A DNA stretch of 64,000 bases, from NCBI RefSeq assembly GCF_034263275.1, contig NZ_CP139559.1:4340001-4404000 (forward strand), read 5' to 3'. Origin of the DNA: Mucilaginibacter sp. cycad4. Its GTDB lineage: Bacteria; Bacteroidota; Bacteroidia; Sphingobacteriales; Sphingobacteriaceae. Position numbers and translations under genes: made by a program. Shown one piece after another: positions 48,001 to 56,122 of the stretch; positions within the stretch are counted from its first letter, which is position 1; each line of letters opens with the position of its first letter. The notes under the pieces were generated by a model. The model worked only from the letters and a program-made list of their open reading frames with translations, ran no database searches and was not told where the DNA came from.

Positions 48001-49202
48001 TTGCGATTAAAATAAATCAGGCCGCCCCCGTTTGTTCCAATCCATAAATTTCCAAGTTTGTCTTCTGCAAACTTGTTAACATCTTCAAAACTCAAGCTGC
48101 TTATGTCAGAGGCAAAATGCCTGTAAAGCGGAAACTTGATGATATTTTTATGATAATAGCTTAGTCCCTTTTTAAAAGTACCGGCCCACATAATGCCCAA
48201 ATTATCCTTATAAAGTATAACGCTGTTGTGCCTCAATGACTTTGCATCATCTTGCCGGTTTAGTAAATAAGTAATTTTAAAATCTTTTTTATCCAGCACG
48301 TTTATGCCTCCATGATCGGTGGCAATCCAGATTAAACCGTCATCAGCCTGAATAATATTACTTATAACATTTGTCGTTAACTTTGCCCCTGCCGATTCCT
48401 TGTCAATGTGCCGGAGGGCCCCCGTCGAAGTTTTGTAATAAAATGCGCCCAAATCTCCATATGGTGCGTAAAACCACAAATCATTATCCCGATCGACGGT
48501 TAAGGAGTAATTACCGTTTCTTTTATTGATTACCTTGTTAAAAATATCCGTGCGATAAGTAATTTTATTACGTTTAACATCTACCATCTCAACAGTGCCG
48601 TCACTGTATGCCATCCAGATATTGCGTTTATCATCAACCGTGACATCTGTAATTGAACTTGAATATAAAGATAGGATGGAATTGATGCCATGATAATAGC
48701 GTTTCGTTTGCTTGCTTAAGGTATTATATCTGTAAATGCCTGAATCTGGATACAAAAACCAATAGTCCACAGCGCTCGTTTGCACTATCTTAGTGATATT
48801 CTGCTCAACAGGAAGTTTTAAAGGCCGAAGCAACAATGACATATCACTGTTAAACTGCTCTTTATCCGGATCATAAAAACAAACTCCATTACGTGAAAAT
48901 ATCCATATTTTTCTATCAGGGCCTTCAAAAATCTTCCCAATAAAATCATCTACGACAGAGTTTTTATTATTATCATCATGCCTAAAGACCTTGAAGGTAT
49001 AACCATCAAATCGATTAAGACCCGATGCAGTACCAAACCACATAAAACCTTCAGAATCTTTTAATATACAATTAATCTGGTTATGTGATAGTCCGTTACT
49101 TACATCAAGTTGTGAAAACCGATACTGACTGGTTTGCCCCAAAGTGTTATTACATACAAAAATTAATGTAACGGCAAGAAAAGAGTAAAATTTCAACCAC
49201 AT
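45039..49202 (-). CDS. Hybrid two-component system sensor/regulator (HTCS)
   Basis: This 1387-aa protein has a signal peptide (to about residue 22) and an extracytoplasmic beta-propeller sensor of Reg_prop repeats (residues about 30-740; WFGTASGLNRFDGYTF, WIGTNGGGLIYFNRKTG). A Y_Y_Y domain precedes a single membrane helix at about 803-822. The histidine kinase has His872 in NVSHEFRTPLSLI, and the ATPase region includes NQGSGIGLAITREFV. The receiver has Asp1176 in IIVSDISMPEMTG. An AraC-type DNA-binding domain lies at the end (about 1280-1375). It senses an oligosaccharide in the periplasm and activates the PUL. All key residues are intact. Confidence 0.96.
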   Translation of the reverse strand: MWLKFYSFLAVTLIFVCNNTLGQTSQYRFSQLDVSNGLSHNQINCILKDSEGFMWFGTASGLNRFDGYTFKVFRHDDNNKNSVVDDFIGKIFEGPDRKIWIFSRNGVCFYDPDKEQFNSDMSLLLRPLKLPVEQNITKIVQTSAVDYWFLYPDSGIYRYNTLSKQTKRYYHGINSILSLYSSSITDVTVDDKRNIWMAYSDGTVEMVDVKRNKITYRTDIFNKVINKRNGNYSLTVDRDNDLWFYAPYGDLGAFYYKTSTGALRHIDKESAGAKLTTNVISNIIQADDGLIWIATDHGGINVLDKKDFKITYLLNRQDDAKSLRHNSVILYKDNLGIMWAGTFKKGLSYYHKNIIKFPLYRHFASDISSLSFEDVNKFAEDKLGNLWIGTNGGGLIYFNRKTGRFTQYKHESGNVNSLSNDIIISLCMDSDQKLWIGNYFGGLDCFDGTTFTHYIHNDKVWSILEDSSHRLWIGTFRGGLEIFDRSKKIFYHPFKQTDIRSSLISCVFEDKPGNIWIGGVLGVDVIMKDNGRVIHYVCDRNRTNGLVDNTINRINQDSRGLIWIATAGGLSVLDPKTNTFTSLTKKNGLPSNLISSSEEDNKGAMWLSTSNGLSRVTLTPNATGYNFQFENFDETDGLQGREFNVNSTLKTHKGELVFGGGDGFNIFDPASIEPVTNKLQLVFTDFQMFNKSVAANENINGHIVLSKAISVTHDITLRHSENVFSIEFAALDFFKPSKIKYQYMLGGFDKAWVNADNRIRKASYTNLDEGDYVFKVRVSNSEGVWNANYISLRIKILPPFWKSTFAYIIYLILFIAILLFIRHRGIQKIKRQFAVEKEKQEAQLLIEHERQEVKRMQELDQLKTKFLTNVSHEFRTPLSLIMAPADKMLTRADEEQKQQLTMITKNARRLLNMVNQLLDFRKMEVQELKLHCTPGDIVKFISEVSLSFTDIAEGKEIDFVFDTTVASIYTSFDHDKIERILFNLISNAFKFTPAGGQVSIMLNINSAEDSLLEFKVVDTGIGIPAEKHAKIFERFFQQDLPKSMINQGSGIGLAITREFVKMHGGEITLESEPDHGSCFIVRLPLVICTSPEIEISVGDEIDSGYSNENSDKERRTVLKRQRSNKKPVVLLVEDNDDFRFYLKDNLKDMFFLIEASNGREGWQKALSQHPDIIVSDISMPEMTGIELCKKLKNDKRTLHIPVVLLTALTGEAEQVKGLEIGANDYMTKPFNFEILLSKIKNILTLRDTYKRTYKKQMDIQLQEIPLQNEDEKLLRSIVEYIESNILNENLSVEELSRKMNMSRGSLYNKVLMLTGKSPVEFIRSLRLKKAVYLLENSQMTISQICYEVGFNTPKYFTKLFKDEYDVLPSTYINSIRQKKLSEAESDE

Positions 49203-49351
49203 CGGGGTATTGTTATAAAATCAAAATCAACAGTTTAACATTTTAAAGTCAGTACACTAAGGTAACATTAATGTTGCGTAACAGCCAAGCTAAGCATAAT
49301 AAAAAATTAACACCCTCTGATTTTTCCCGAACCTCAAAGAGCATAGCTCAT

Positions 49352-49386
49352 AAAAAAATGCGCCCGGGTTTAACCCCGGAACGCAT
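49352..49386 (-). terminator. Intrinsic terminator, copy 1
   Basis: Read on the minus strand, a GC-rich hairpin (ATGCG-type outer stem, CCGGG inner stem, small loop) is followed by seven T residues (plus-strand A52-A58). It lies downstream of the GH5 gene in the 370-bp gap 49203-49572. It would end the GH31-GH5 transcript before the HTCS gene. The rest of the gap holds no gene; a small GAGC-ATA-GCTC palindrome lies at 49340-49350. Confidence 0.75.
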
Positions 49387-49434
49387 TGACCTGTCCTTTT
49401 TCATATAAAATCATAGCTATCCGTATGATCTCTT

Positions 49435-49467
49435 AAAAAGTGCGTCCGTATCGCACCCCGGAACGCG
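49435..49467 (-). terminator. Intrinsic terminator, copy 2 (tandem duplicate)
   Basis: Read on the minus strand, GCGTTCCG pairs with CGGACGC (one bulge) and is followed by five T residues. The arm CCCCGGAACGCGTTGACCTG differs from the corresponding segment of copy 1 by one base in 20, while the opposite arm has changed more. This is the first terminator met after the GH5 gene. Confidence 0.7.
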
Positions 49468-49572
49468 TTGACCTGCCTTTTCAGCTAACTTATCATCATC
49501 TCTTAAAGATTTTCAAACCGGCCTAACAGTTACTTTAAAAAATACTTAAATTAAGTTGCTGAAGTTTCAACT

Positions 49573-51249
49573 TTATATTTTCAAAAACGCCCATTGCTGA
49601 TTACGGGTTCCATTGTAATCCCACTGCTGAGCTCCACCGCCATTATTAAGCGAATACCCGGAAATTTCCAAGGCCTTTCCGCTATTAACATTGGTAATCT
49701 TATAATATCCGTTGTCGGTTGCCTGAATTGACCATTTCTGATTATTTCCGCCTGAATAATCCCATAAATCCGCCTGGCCGCCGTTAGTATTAGACCATTG
49801 ATACATTTCCAAACATTTTCCTGTTGCATGCATAGGGGTTAATCTGTAGTAACCTCCTCCCGCACTTTCCACTTTAAATTGCTGGTTAGCTCCGGCTAAG
49901 TAATCCCATTGATCCGCCGATGTTTGATTAGCAGTACCCCACCCGGCGAACTCCAAAGCTCTAAAACTGTTTCTATTCATAATCTGATATACACTGCCAG
50001 CCTGAATTCCTGGCGATGTGGCAGTTTGCGCTCCCTGCACAATTGCGGCCAGCTGCTGTTGATCTTTTACTGCGTACGTCGACCTGTCGATGATTGACCC
50101 TGTATCCCAAAGAAATGGAAGGATTCCATTTACTAATGCCTGATGTGTTACGTAATTATACCAATATGCCCGGGAAGCACCATTGAGCGTTAAATTATCT
50201 CCGGTAAGAGACGATCGGCGCCCTGCTGCATATTCACCCATTACTACCGGGATGCCGTGATCAACGAACTTTGTCTTCATTAATTGGAAATACCCATTGA
50301 GGTCAGATTCCTCACCCCAGGTGGCATTACGCGAAGGATCGGTGGTGGAGTGGTATCCTGATCCCCAATAATAATACATGTTACCCCATGACTGGTCTCC
50401 ATCCATCAGACAAAAAGCGAAAGGGGTATAGTAATGTATTTCAGCCATTATACGGTTGGACGCCGGATCTGTGGGAAGCGTGTTCATCAGATCGTTCGTT
50501 TTTATAATATCTGTACTGGGCCCCTGGATAGCCAGCACCCTATAACTATTGCGCCCACCGGTTGATCTAACTGCATTAATAAAAGTCTGGTGATAAGACA
50601 ACAGAACGCTCATTCCTGTGGCATCCGATACGTCAGGTTCATTAGCGCTGGCAAAAATTAAATGCTCGTCAAAATCACGCATTTTTGTTGCAATTTGTTC
50701 CCAAAGGGCCTTTTGTTTGGCGTTAACTGCTAACTGCTGATCGGTTGTGCAATTCCCCTGTAACCATCCTCCATCCCAGTGTATATTTAATATAACATAG
50801 ATACCATCGTTAACGCAGTATTGCACAACCTCCTGTACCCGATTGAGCCAGGCTGGGTCTATTTGCTCTGTCGTTGTATTTATTATATGTGAATAATCCC
50901 ATTGACAAGGGATACGTATAGCAGTAAAGCCACTTTGTTTTACCTTATCAATGAATGCCTGAGTAATTTTGGGGGCTCCCCATCCTGTTTCGTCACCGGG
51001 CCCTTCCATAGTGTTGCCGATATTAAACCCCAACCGAAATTTTGCAGCGAGTTGGGCTGCGGTGCTGGCAACCCCGGACTGATCCGGCGCAATGGGCGAT
51101 GTGTTGTAATTTGGATAGCTGGTCGCGGTTAATGTCTTAGTAGCTTTTTTTACAAGCGGCTTAACGGGCGGACTTGCAATTTGTTACTTGTTACAGCATG
51201 TCAATGCCAGGATGATGGCGGTGCCAAAAAAATAGTTTAAGGTTCTCAT
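49573..51249 (-). pseudogene. GH5 endoglucanase with ricin-type lectin domain, interrupted by in-frame stop at codon 22
   Basis: The ATG at 51247-51249 starts a lipoprotein leader, MRTLNYFFGTAIILALTCCNK, which is followed in the same frame by TAA at 51184-51186. The frame then continues without a break for 536 codons. The linker YNTSPIAPDQSGVAS matches the other GH5 genes. The GH5 barrel starts LGFNIGNTMEGPGDETGW, with acid/base Glu204 in FASANEPDVSD and nucleophile Glu339 in VMGEYAAGRR (codons counted from the ATG). A ricin-type beta-trefoil ends the protein, with three NQQF/NQKW/NQQW repeats. There is no BACON domain. The only later start before the barrel is TTG at 51033, which would make an unexported protein. 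One base change or sequencing error would explain it; suppression or readthrough cannot be excluded. Confidence 0.8.
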
Positions 51250-51370
51250 ATTGAAAGTAAAATTGGTTTCTCATAGAAAGGGGTACAAAAGACATATTGC
51301 CATTATGAGTATATAGATGCGTTACCAATTACCTGATGAAAGCATCCGGATACATTTCCATCACCCTATG

Positions 51371-53776
51371 TTATAATTTTACAACAAGGGCACTGCCGTT
51401 ATATACAACTCTCTTATCGGCCTTAACAACTTCCGACGGTCCTGACCCATGTTTACCGCCAACTAAAACGACATTGAAAATCCGGTGCTTTATCATACCT
51501 GGAAAATTTCCTTTGGTTTCTGAAATTCTAAGTTCTTTCCGATTGTTATCCCATGCGAATGTAAAAGTAGCATACTGGCCTTTTTCGTAATTGTAATTAT
51601 CGTTCTCATCTTCATAGAACTTGAACGACCCATCGGCTCCGGGATAGATACGCAGCTCAATATTATCGGCAGGTTTTTCGGTGGCATATTCCATGTGCGG
51701 ACCCATTGGGATGATAGAACCCGCCTTTACATAAAGCGGTAATATTTCAATAGGAGCGGCAGCGCTGATAGTTTGGCCTCCATCAAGTAGTTCGCCGGTC
51801 CAGAAATCATACCATTTGCTGGCAGCGGGCAGGTACACCTGGCGTGCTTTGGCTTTTTTATCGGCATCGGCCGAGGTATATAGTTGTTCTGTAACCGGGT
51901 TTACCATAAACGCAGGCCCAAACATGTATTGATCAGGTATGCTGTAAACTTTAGCATCGTTCCTGAAATCAAATGCCAGTGAACGCATAATGGTATAATT
52001 ATCTGTAGTTACCCTGCCGGCCAGCGAATAGATATAAGGCAGCAGGCGATAACGCAGTTTATCAAAATTCAGGAGGATAGCTTTGGTATTGTCATCCCAG
52101 TTTTTGCTGAACAAAGCACGTTCGCCCTTACCGTGGATACGGAAGATAGGGCTAAATGCGCCAAATTGAAACCACCGGGTAAACAGTTCCCGCTTATCCG
52201 GTTGCGACCAATCGGCAGCTTTCCAGTGGAAGTGATAGCCGCCAATGTCTGATGTCCAGTAAGGCAGGCCGGACGCGCAGGCATTGATACCTTGTGGCAC
52301 CTGGTTCTTAAAGTCTTTAAAAGTACATTCAATATCACCCGACCATAAGGTAGATGCGTTACGCTGCTCGCCGGCAAATGACTGCCGTACCAAAAAGAAA
52401 GCGCGTTTGCCCGGAATATCCCTGCGCCAGCCTTCATAAACCCCTTTGGTATGTTGTAAAGAGTAAGTGTTAAAATAATCAATACCCTTGCCTATGCTGA
52501 AATTACTTTGTCGACGGGCATCCTGCAAGGCGCCATTGTCAGGCTCGCACTGGTCAATCCACCAGGCGTCCCAGTCATAACGTTTAATGAGGCTGTCGCG
52601 GGCCTGGTCCCAGTAAAGCTCGCGTGCTTTGGGGTTGTGGGCATCATAATAAGTATCAAAAGTATGGGTAACCACGTTGTCCCAGGTAATATCAGTTAAG
52701 CCGCCCATTTTTTGCAGGGCATCATAGTTAGGAGTACCCTTGCCAAATACCGGCCAGATAGATATCATAGCGTGGATATTAGCTTTATGTAATTCATCAA
52801 CCATTTGTTTGGGGTGAGGATAGCGCTCCGGTTTCATTACGTGCGAGCCAATAGGCAGCGGGTCCCAGTAATACCAATCCTGTACAATTACGTCAACAGG
52901 AATGTGGTTGTTGCGGTAGTTGTCCTTAACTCCAATGATCTCCTCCTCGCTCATATACCTGTCCTGCGACTGGAACAGACCGAATGCCCACTTACCAAAC
53001 ATAGGTGCTCTGCCGGTGGCGGTGCGGTACAGATCGATAATATGATCAAATGACGGACCGTAGAAAAAGAAATAATCAACTTGTTTACCGCTTTCCGATA
53101 CATATTTAAATTTAGTATTATCAGCTTCGGCGCCGTAAAAATTAGAGGCCGAATAGTTGTCCCACAATAAGCCATAGCCTTTGGTTGACAGCAGCACCGG
53201 GATAGCGCCAGTAAGATATTTTATAAGCAGCTCCTGATTGCGGCCTTTGTAATTGATAGACAAAGAATCGAGCGGGTGACAGCCCAGGCCAAACAAGCCT
53301 TCGGTTTTGGGCGAAATAAATTGTGTACTTACATTATAAGTGCTGATGCCTGCAATGGTGGCTGGTGTAATGGTTTTATTGTCCGCGTCTTCGGCAGTAA
53401 TGATGTTGCCTTTCAGATCAGTATAAGTAATGGCATTGGTGGCCTTGTTTACCTTTACCTTTAATTTAGAGGTAGTGATGGTAACCTCGTTTTTATTTTC
53501 GGCAATTTGGTAGGGAGTAGGTGTTTTCCAGCTGTTGTTAACTACTAATGATGGTTTGGTTTCAAAAGCACCAAATATGGTATACTTTACCTCTATCAGA
53601 TCGGCCTTACAAACAGCTATGTACATCAAGCCCTTATCCAACTTAAATATCAATCCGTTTGCATTTTTTTTGTATGATATAACAGATGCCTTTACAGATA
53701 TGCTTATAACAACCAATAGTACTATAGTAGAGATTTTTGAAAAAGCGGACTTTAAAATTTGTTTCTGGGTCAACAT
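51371..53776 (-). CDS. GH31 alpha-xylosidase-type glycoside hydrolase
   Basis: This 801-aa protein has a signal peptide (to about residue 30) and an N-terminal beta domain (about 35-210). The GH31 barrel has nucleophile Asp408 in AWWIDQCEPDN and acid/base Asp481 in LWSGDIECTF. Family motifs GKWAFGLFQSQDRYMSEEE and VQDWYYWDPLP are present. Proximal and distal C-terminal beta domains follow (LPLYVKAGSIIPMG). The sequence around the nucleophile fits the alpha-xylosidase branch that cuts xylose from xyloglucan oligosaccharides better than the IDMNEP alpha-glucosidase motif. It is followed by the broken GH5 after 121 bp, and is the first PUL gene on the strand. Confidence 0.92.
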   Translation of the reverse strand: MLTQKQILKSAFSKISTIVLLVVISISVKASVISYKKNANGLIFKLDKGLMYIAVCKADLIEVKYTIFGAFETKPSLVVNNSWKTPTPYQIAENKNEVTITTSKLKVKVNKATNAITYTDLKGNIITAEDADNKTITPATIAGISTYNVSTQFISPKTEGLFGLGCHPLDSLSINYKGRNQELLIKYLTGAIPVLLSTKGYGLLWDNYSASNFYGAEADNTKFKYVSESGKQVDYFFFYGPSFDHIIDLYRTATGRAPMFGKWAFGLFQSQDRYMSEEEIIGVKDNYRNNHIPVDVIVQDWYYWDPLPIGSHVMKPERYPHPKQMVDELHKANIHAMISIWPVFGKGTPNYDALQKMGGLTDITWDNVVTHTFDTYYDAHNPKARELYWDQARDSLIKRYDWDAWWIDQCEPDNGALQDARRQSNFSIGKGIDYFNTYSLQHTKGVYEGWRRDIPGKRAFFLVRQSFAGEQRNASTLWSGDIECTFKDFKNQVPQGINACASGLPYWTSDIGGYHFHWKAADWSQPDKRELFTRWFQFGAFSPIFRIHGKGERALFSKNWDDNTKAILLNFDKLRYRLLPYIYSLAGRVTTDNYTIMRSLAFDFRNDAKVYSIPDQYMFGPAFMVNPVTEQLYTSADADKKAKARQVYLPAASKWYDFWTGELLDGGQTISAAAPIEILPLYVKAGSIIPMGPHMEYATEKPADNIELRIYPGADGSFKFYEDENDNYNYEKGQYATFTFAWDNNRKELRISETKGNFPGMIKHRIFNVVLVGGKHGSGPSEVVKADKRVVYNGSALVVKL

Positions 53777-54685
53777 GAATACAGGTTTATCAATTGGTAA
53801 TTAATTATACTTTGGTTTTGGTTATTAAAAAGATAGCTGATCATACTATTCTTCGTTTCAATAAATAATAGTGCTTCCGTTTCCCTATCGCGGAGACTAA
53901 ACAACAGCATTCTTGATTTTAAAATGTAGTCGTGGTTTATTAATCGGCTGGCCAAAAATATTGACCAAAAAAATAGATGAGCGGGTACAAAAGTGTACAA
54001 ATAGGGTATGAAATGTTCAAATTGACAAACTTCCCGCGTTTAGATTAAAGGAAAACTCCAGGCTGAGGCATTTTTATATTCCTCAGATATATTGGCATGT
54101 AGGTTACGCCCTTGAAGTGAAAAGGTTCAAATAATGGTCAGGTTTGATTAATTTGATTTTATCATCTACGATTCCGGCATAAAAGATCGCTCGAAGATCC
54201 ATTATTCCTAAACTTTTACTCCGCCGGAATCGTCCAAACAGCTGTTTTTAGTGAAATCACATGGAACCAGGACATTTATTACAGCATTTGAACAAATGTT
54301 CCATTAATTTGGCAATCTCTCCCGGTCTTTTAATTTCGGGCATTTTTATTTTTGCTGGCGAGTTTTAAATGTAATTAAAACATTTATTCTCGCATAGAAT
54401 TATATCTTTTTCTGCTGAATAACTTACAAAAGATATTTGATCATGAGATTGATCAGATTTAGTTGAATAATAAAACGTTCCAAGGTGAGATTTGGAGCGT
54501 TTTTTTGCTTATGGATTTTCAAAACGAAAAATACAACAAGAACAATTTTCCAGTTTATCAGGTTCCGCCAATGTAATCTCTTTATGGTTAATGAAGACTG
54601 TTTTTCAAACTACCTTTCAAAAAAACAGAAAAGAGAAGAAAATCAATTCGTAGCCAATAAGAAGGTATTAGATAGATGATATGTG
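53777..54685. other. 909-bp region without a convincing gene
   Basis: AT-rich sequence between GH31 and a TetR gene. Short open frames here have poor coding character. It contains a CATTTGAACAAATG palindrome near 54285 and a terminator-like hairpin at 54472-54506. The part adjoining 53776 should hold the GH31 promoter. Confidence 0.4.
54472..54506 (+). terminator. Terminator-like hairpin
   Basis: AAAACGTTCC (54472-54481) pairs with GGAGCGTTTT (54494-54503) with one G-U pair, followed by a T-run to 54506 on the plus strand. The minus-strand reading has only a weak T-run. No plus-strand gene precedes it, so it may end a small RNA, or serve the TetR gene, whose stop lies 180 bp away on the minus strand. 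Confidence 0.45.
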
Positions 54686-55336
54686 TCAGTGATCCCAAAA
54701 AGGTACTTCTTCATAATTGCTCAGGAACATAATGTCTCGCTGATTTTTATATGCATTTACAACATCCGTTCCCATTGTGGTTACTATTCCACTTATCAGA
54801 CAGGCAAGTAACTCATTTGTTGCTTTAATTGTATTATTAAATAGCGGAAATACTGTGGGATTGGATATGATGGTTAAGCTTTCAAGAAAAAACCTTGTTA
54901 TTACATCGATATCAAAATCGTTGCGGTATAAACCTGTTTTTACGCCCCGCTCTATATTTGCCTTAACGGTTTTATGAATGAATAGGACTTTATGATCTTT
55001 AAATTTTCCGTAGGCCAATTCATGATTTTTTTCGAGGTCATAAACAATCGCTGGATTTAAACCATTGTAAAGTTCCAATATGTATACCAGCAAAAAATAC
55101 AACTCAATGATGGCATCGTCACTTTTTGCAATAAGAATCTTACAGCGAAAGATGTTTTCATCTATCGCTGTATCTATGAATGACTCTACCAATGAATCTT
55201 TATTAGAATAAAATTGATAAATTGTTTTTTTACTCATCCTTAGTTCAGATGCAATGTCATCCATGCTAATGGTGCGAATGCCATAACGACTAAAAAGGGC
55301 ATACGCTTTGTTGGCTATTTTTTTTGAAGTGTCCAT
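54686..55336 (-). CDS. TetR-family transcriptional regulator of the efflux region
   Basis: This 216-aa protein has an N-terminal TetR helix-turn-helix (residues about 8-50: KAYALFSRYGIRTISMDDIA, SELRMSKKTIYQFYSNKDSL). A helical ligand-binding domain of unknown specificity follows. It lies downstream of the RND efflux genes on the same strand, separated by the small secreted protein gene and a 399-bp gap. TetR proteins near RND pumps usually repress them; this role is inferred from location. Confidence 0.85.
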   Translation of the reverse strand: MDTSKKIANKAYALFSRYGIRTISMDDIASELRMSKKTIYQFYSNKDSLVESFIDTAIDENIFRCKILIAKSDDAIIELYFLLVYILELYNGLNPAIVYDLEKNHELAYGKFKDHKVLFIHKTVKANIERGVKTGLYRNDFDIDVITRFFLESLTIISNPTVFPLFNNTIKATNELLACLISGIVTTMGTDVVNAYKNQRDIMFLSNYEEVPFWDH

Positions 55337-55735
55337 TGATTTGAATTGTAGTTGTTGTTAAAAACTGAACAGGATTGATATAAAGCCATTGGTATGCCCC
55401 GGTTTACCTTTGAAGATTTTTGCGGTATTAATATTTGTTTTTGGGGATAACTGAATTGATTGTCTATTGTTAAAAAACTGTATAAATGCTACCTGAACAA
55501 TATAAATAACAAGTTGGAGGCTAGCCGAAATAAAAATATGCGGTTGATCCTGATTGATTTTACTTTTGGTATCAAGCTGTTAATTATTGTAAATTTCAAA
55601 CCGCTTTTATTTTCGCAAGTATCAAATACTGAATAGTAGATGATAATGATTACGCATATGAACATAATCATGTGCGTAAATTGGAATATCGTTTCCATAC
55701 TTATTTGGTTTAATGGCACGCAACCCAAATCCTCA
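55337..55735. other. 399-bp region without a convincing gene
   Basis: AT-rich DNA between the TetR gene and the small secreted protein. A 79-codon open frame on the minus strand (55489-55728) begins with a hydrophobic stretch but has biased low-complexity content and no recognisable family. An inverted repeat TTACGCA (55650-55656) / TGCGTAA (55673-55679) could be a regulator binding site, for example for the TetR. Confidence 0.35.
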
Positions 55736-56074
55736 CTACTGTACTTTAATCCAAATAAATGTTTTGGAAAAAAATGATTTATGAGCTACTATTTTTAATT
55801 TGTTTCCCTGTAAATATGCCTCACAATCGGCTTTCTTACCTTCGTCATGATTTTCGACAGTACCCTTCCATTTACCATCCTCAAAACGCATGTTATAAAG
55901 GCTCTCCCGGTTTTTATCATCAAGCCCTGTAAACTTTCCGTTAGTTTTTGAAATGATGATCACATGACCGTCTTCGGTTTTCCATTTGCCCGTGAAATCA
56001 TCGCCGGCCTGCTGGCCCATTACCATAACTACGCTAAATAATAATGCAGTTAGCATTAGCACACATTTTTTCAT
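55736..56074 (-). CDS. Small secreted DUF2147-like protein
   Basis: This 112-aa protein has a signal peptide (MKKCVLMLTALLFSVVMVMG). The mature beta-rich region opens FTGKWKTEDGHVIIISK, close to the GKWKTxD opening of DUF2147 proteins, and has YNMRFEDGKWKGTVEN in the middle. It is shorter than full DUF2147 and ends with an aromatic strand (TFIWIKVQ). It lies 49 bp after the outer-membrane factor gene and may be the last gene of the efflux operon. Its function is unknown; a lipocalin-like periplasmic role is a guess. Confidence 0.65.
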   Translation of the reverse strand: MKKCVLMLTALLFSVVMVMGQQAGDDFTGKWKTEDGHVIIISKTNGKFTGLDDKNRESLYNMRFEDGKWKGTVENHDEGKKADCEAYLQGNKLKIVAHKSFFSKTFIWIKVQ

Positions 56075-56122
56075 TGATACTTGTTTTAATTTGAGAATTG
56101 ATTAGTTAATTATTTTTACTTT

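Noticed and set aside
53770..54000. 76-codon minus-strand frame upstream of GH31
   Set aside because: It overlaps the GH31 start and promoter region and has low-complexity content without a family match.
54485..54679. 64-codon plus-strand frame
   Set aside because: It begins with GTG inside the terminator-like hairpin and encodes an unconvincing basic, low-complexity peptide.
55489..55728. 79-codon minus-strand frame with a hydrophobic start
   Set aside because: AT-rich low-complexity sequence, no recognisable family, no good start context; kept only as a note on the gap.
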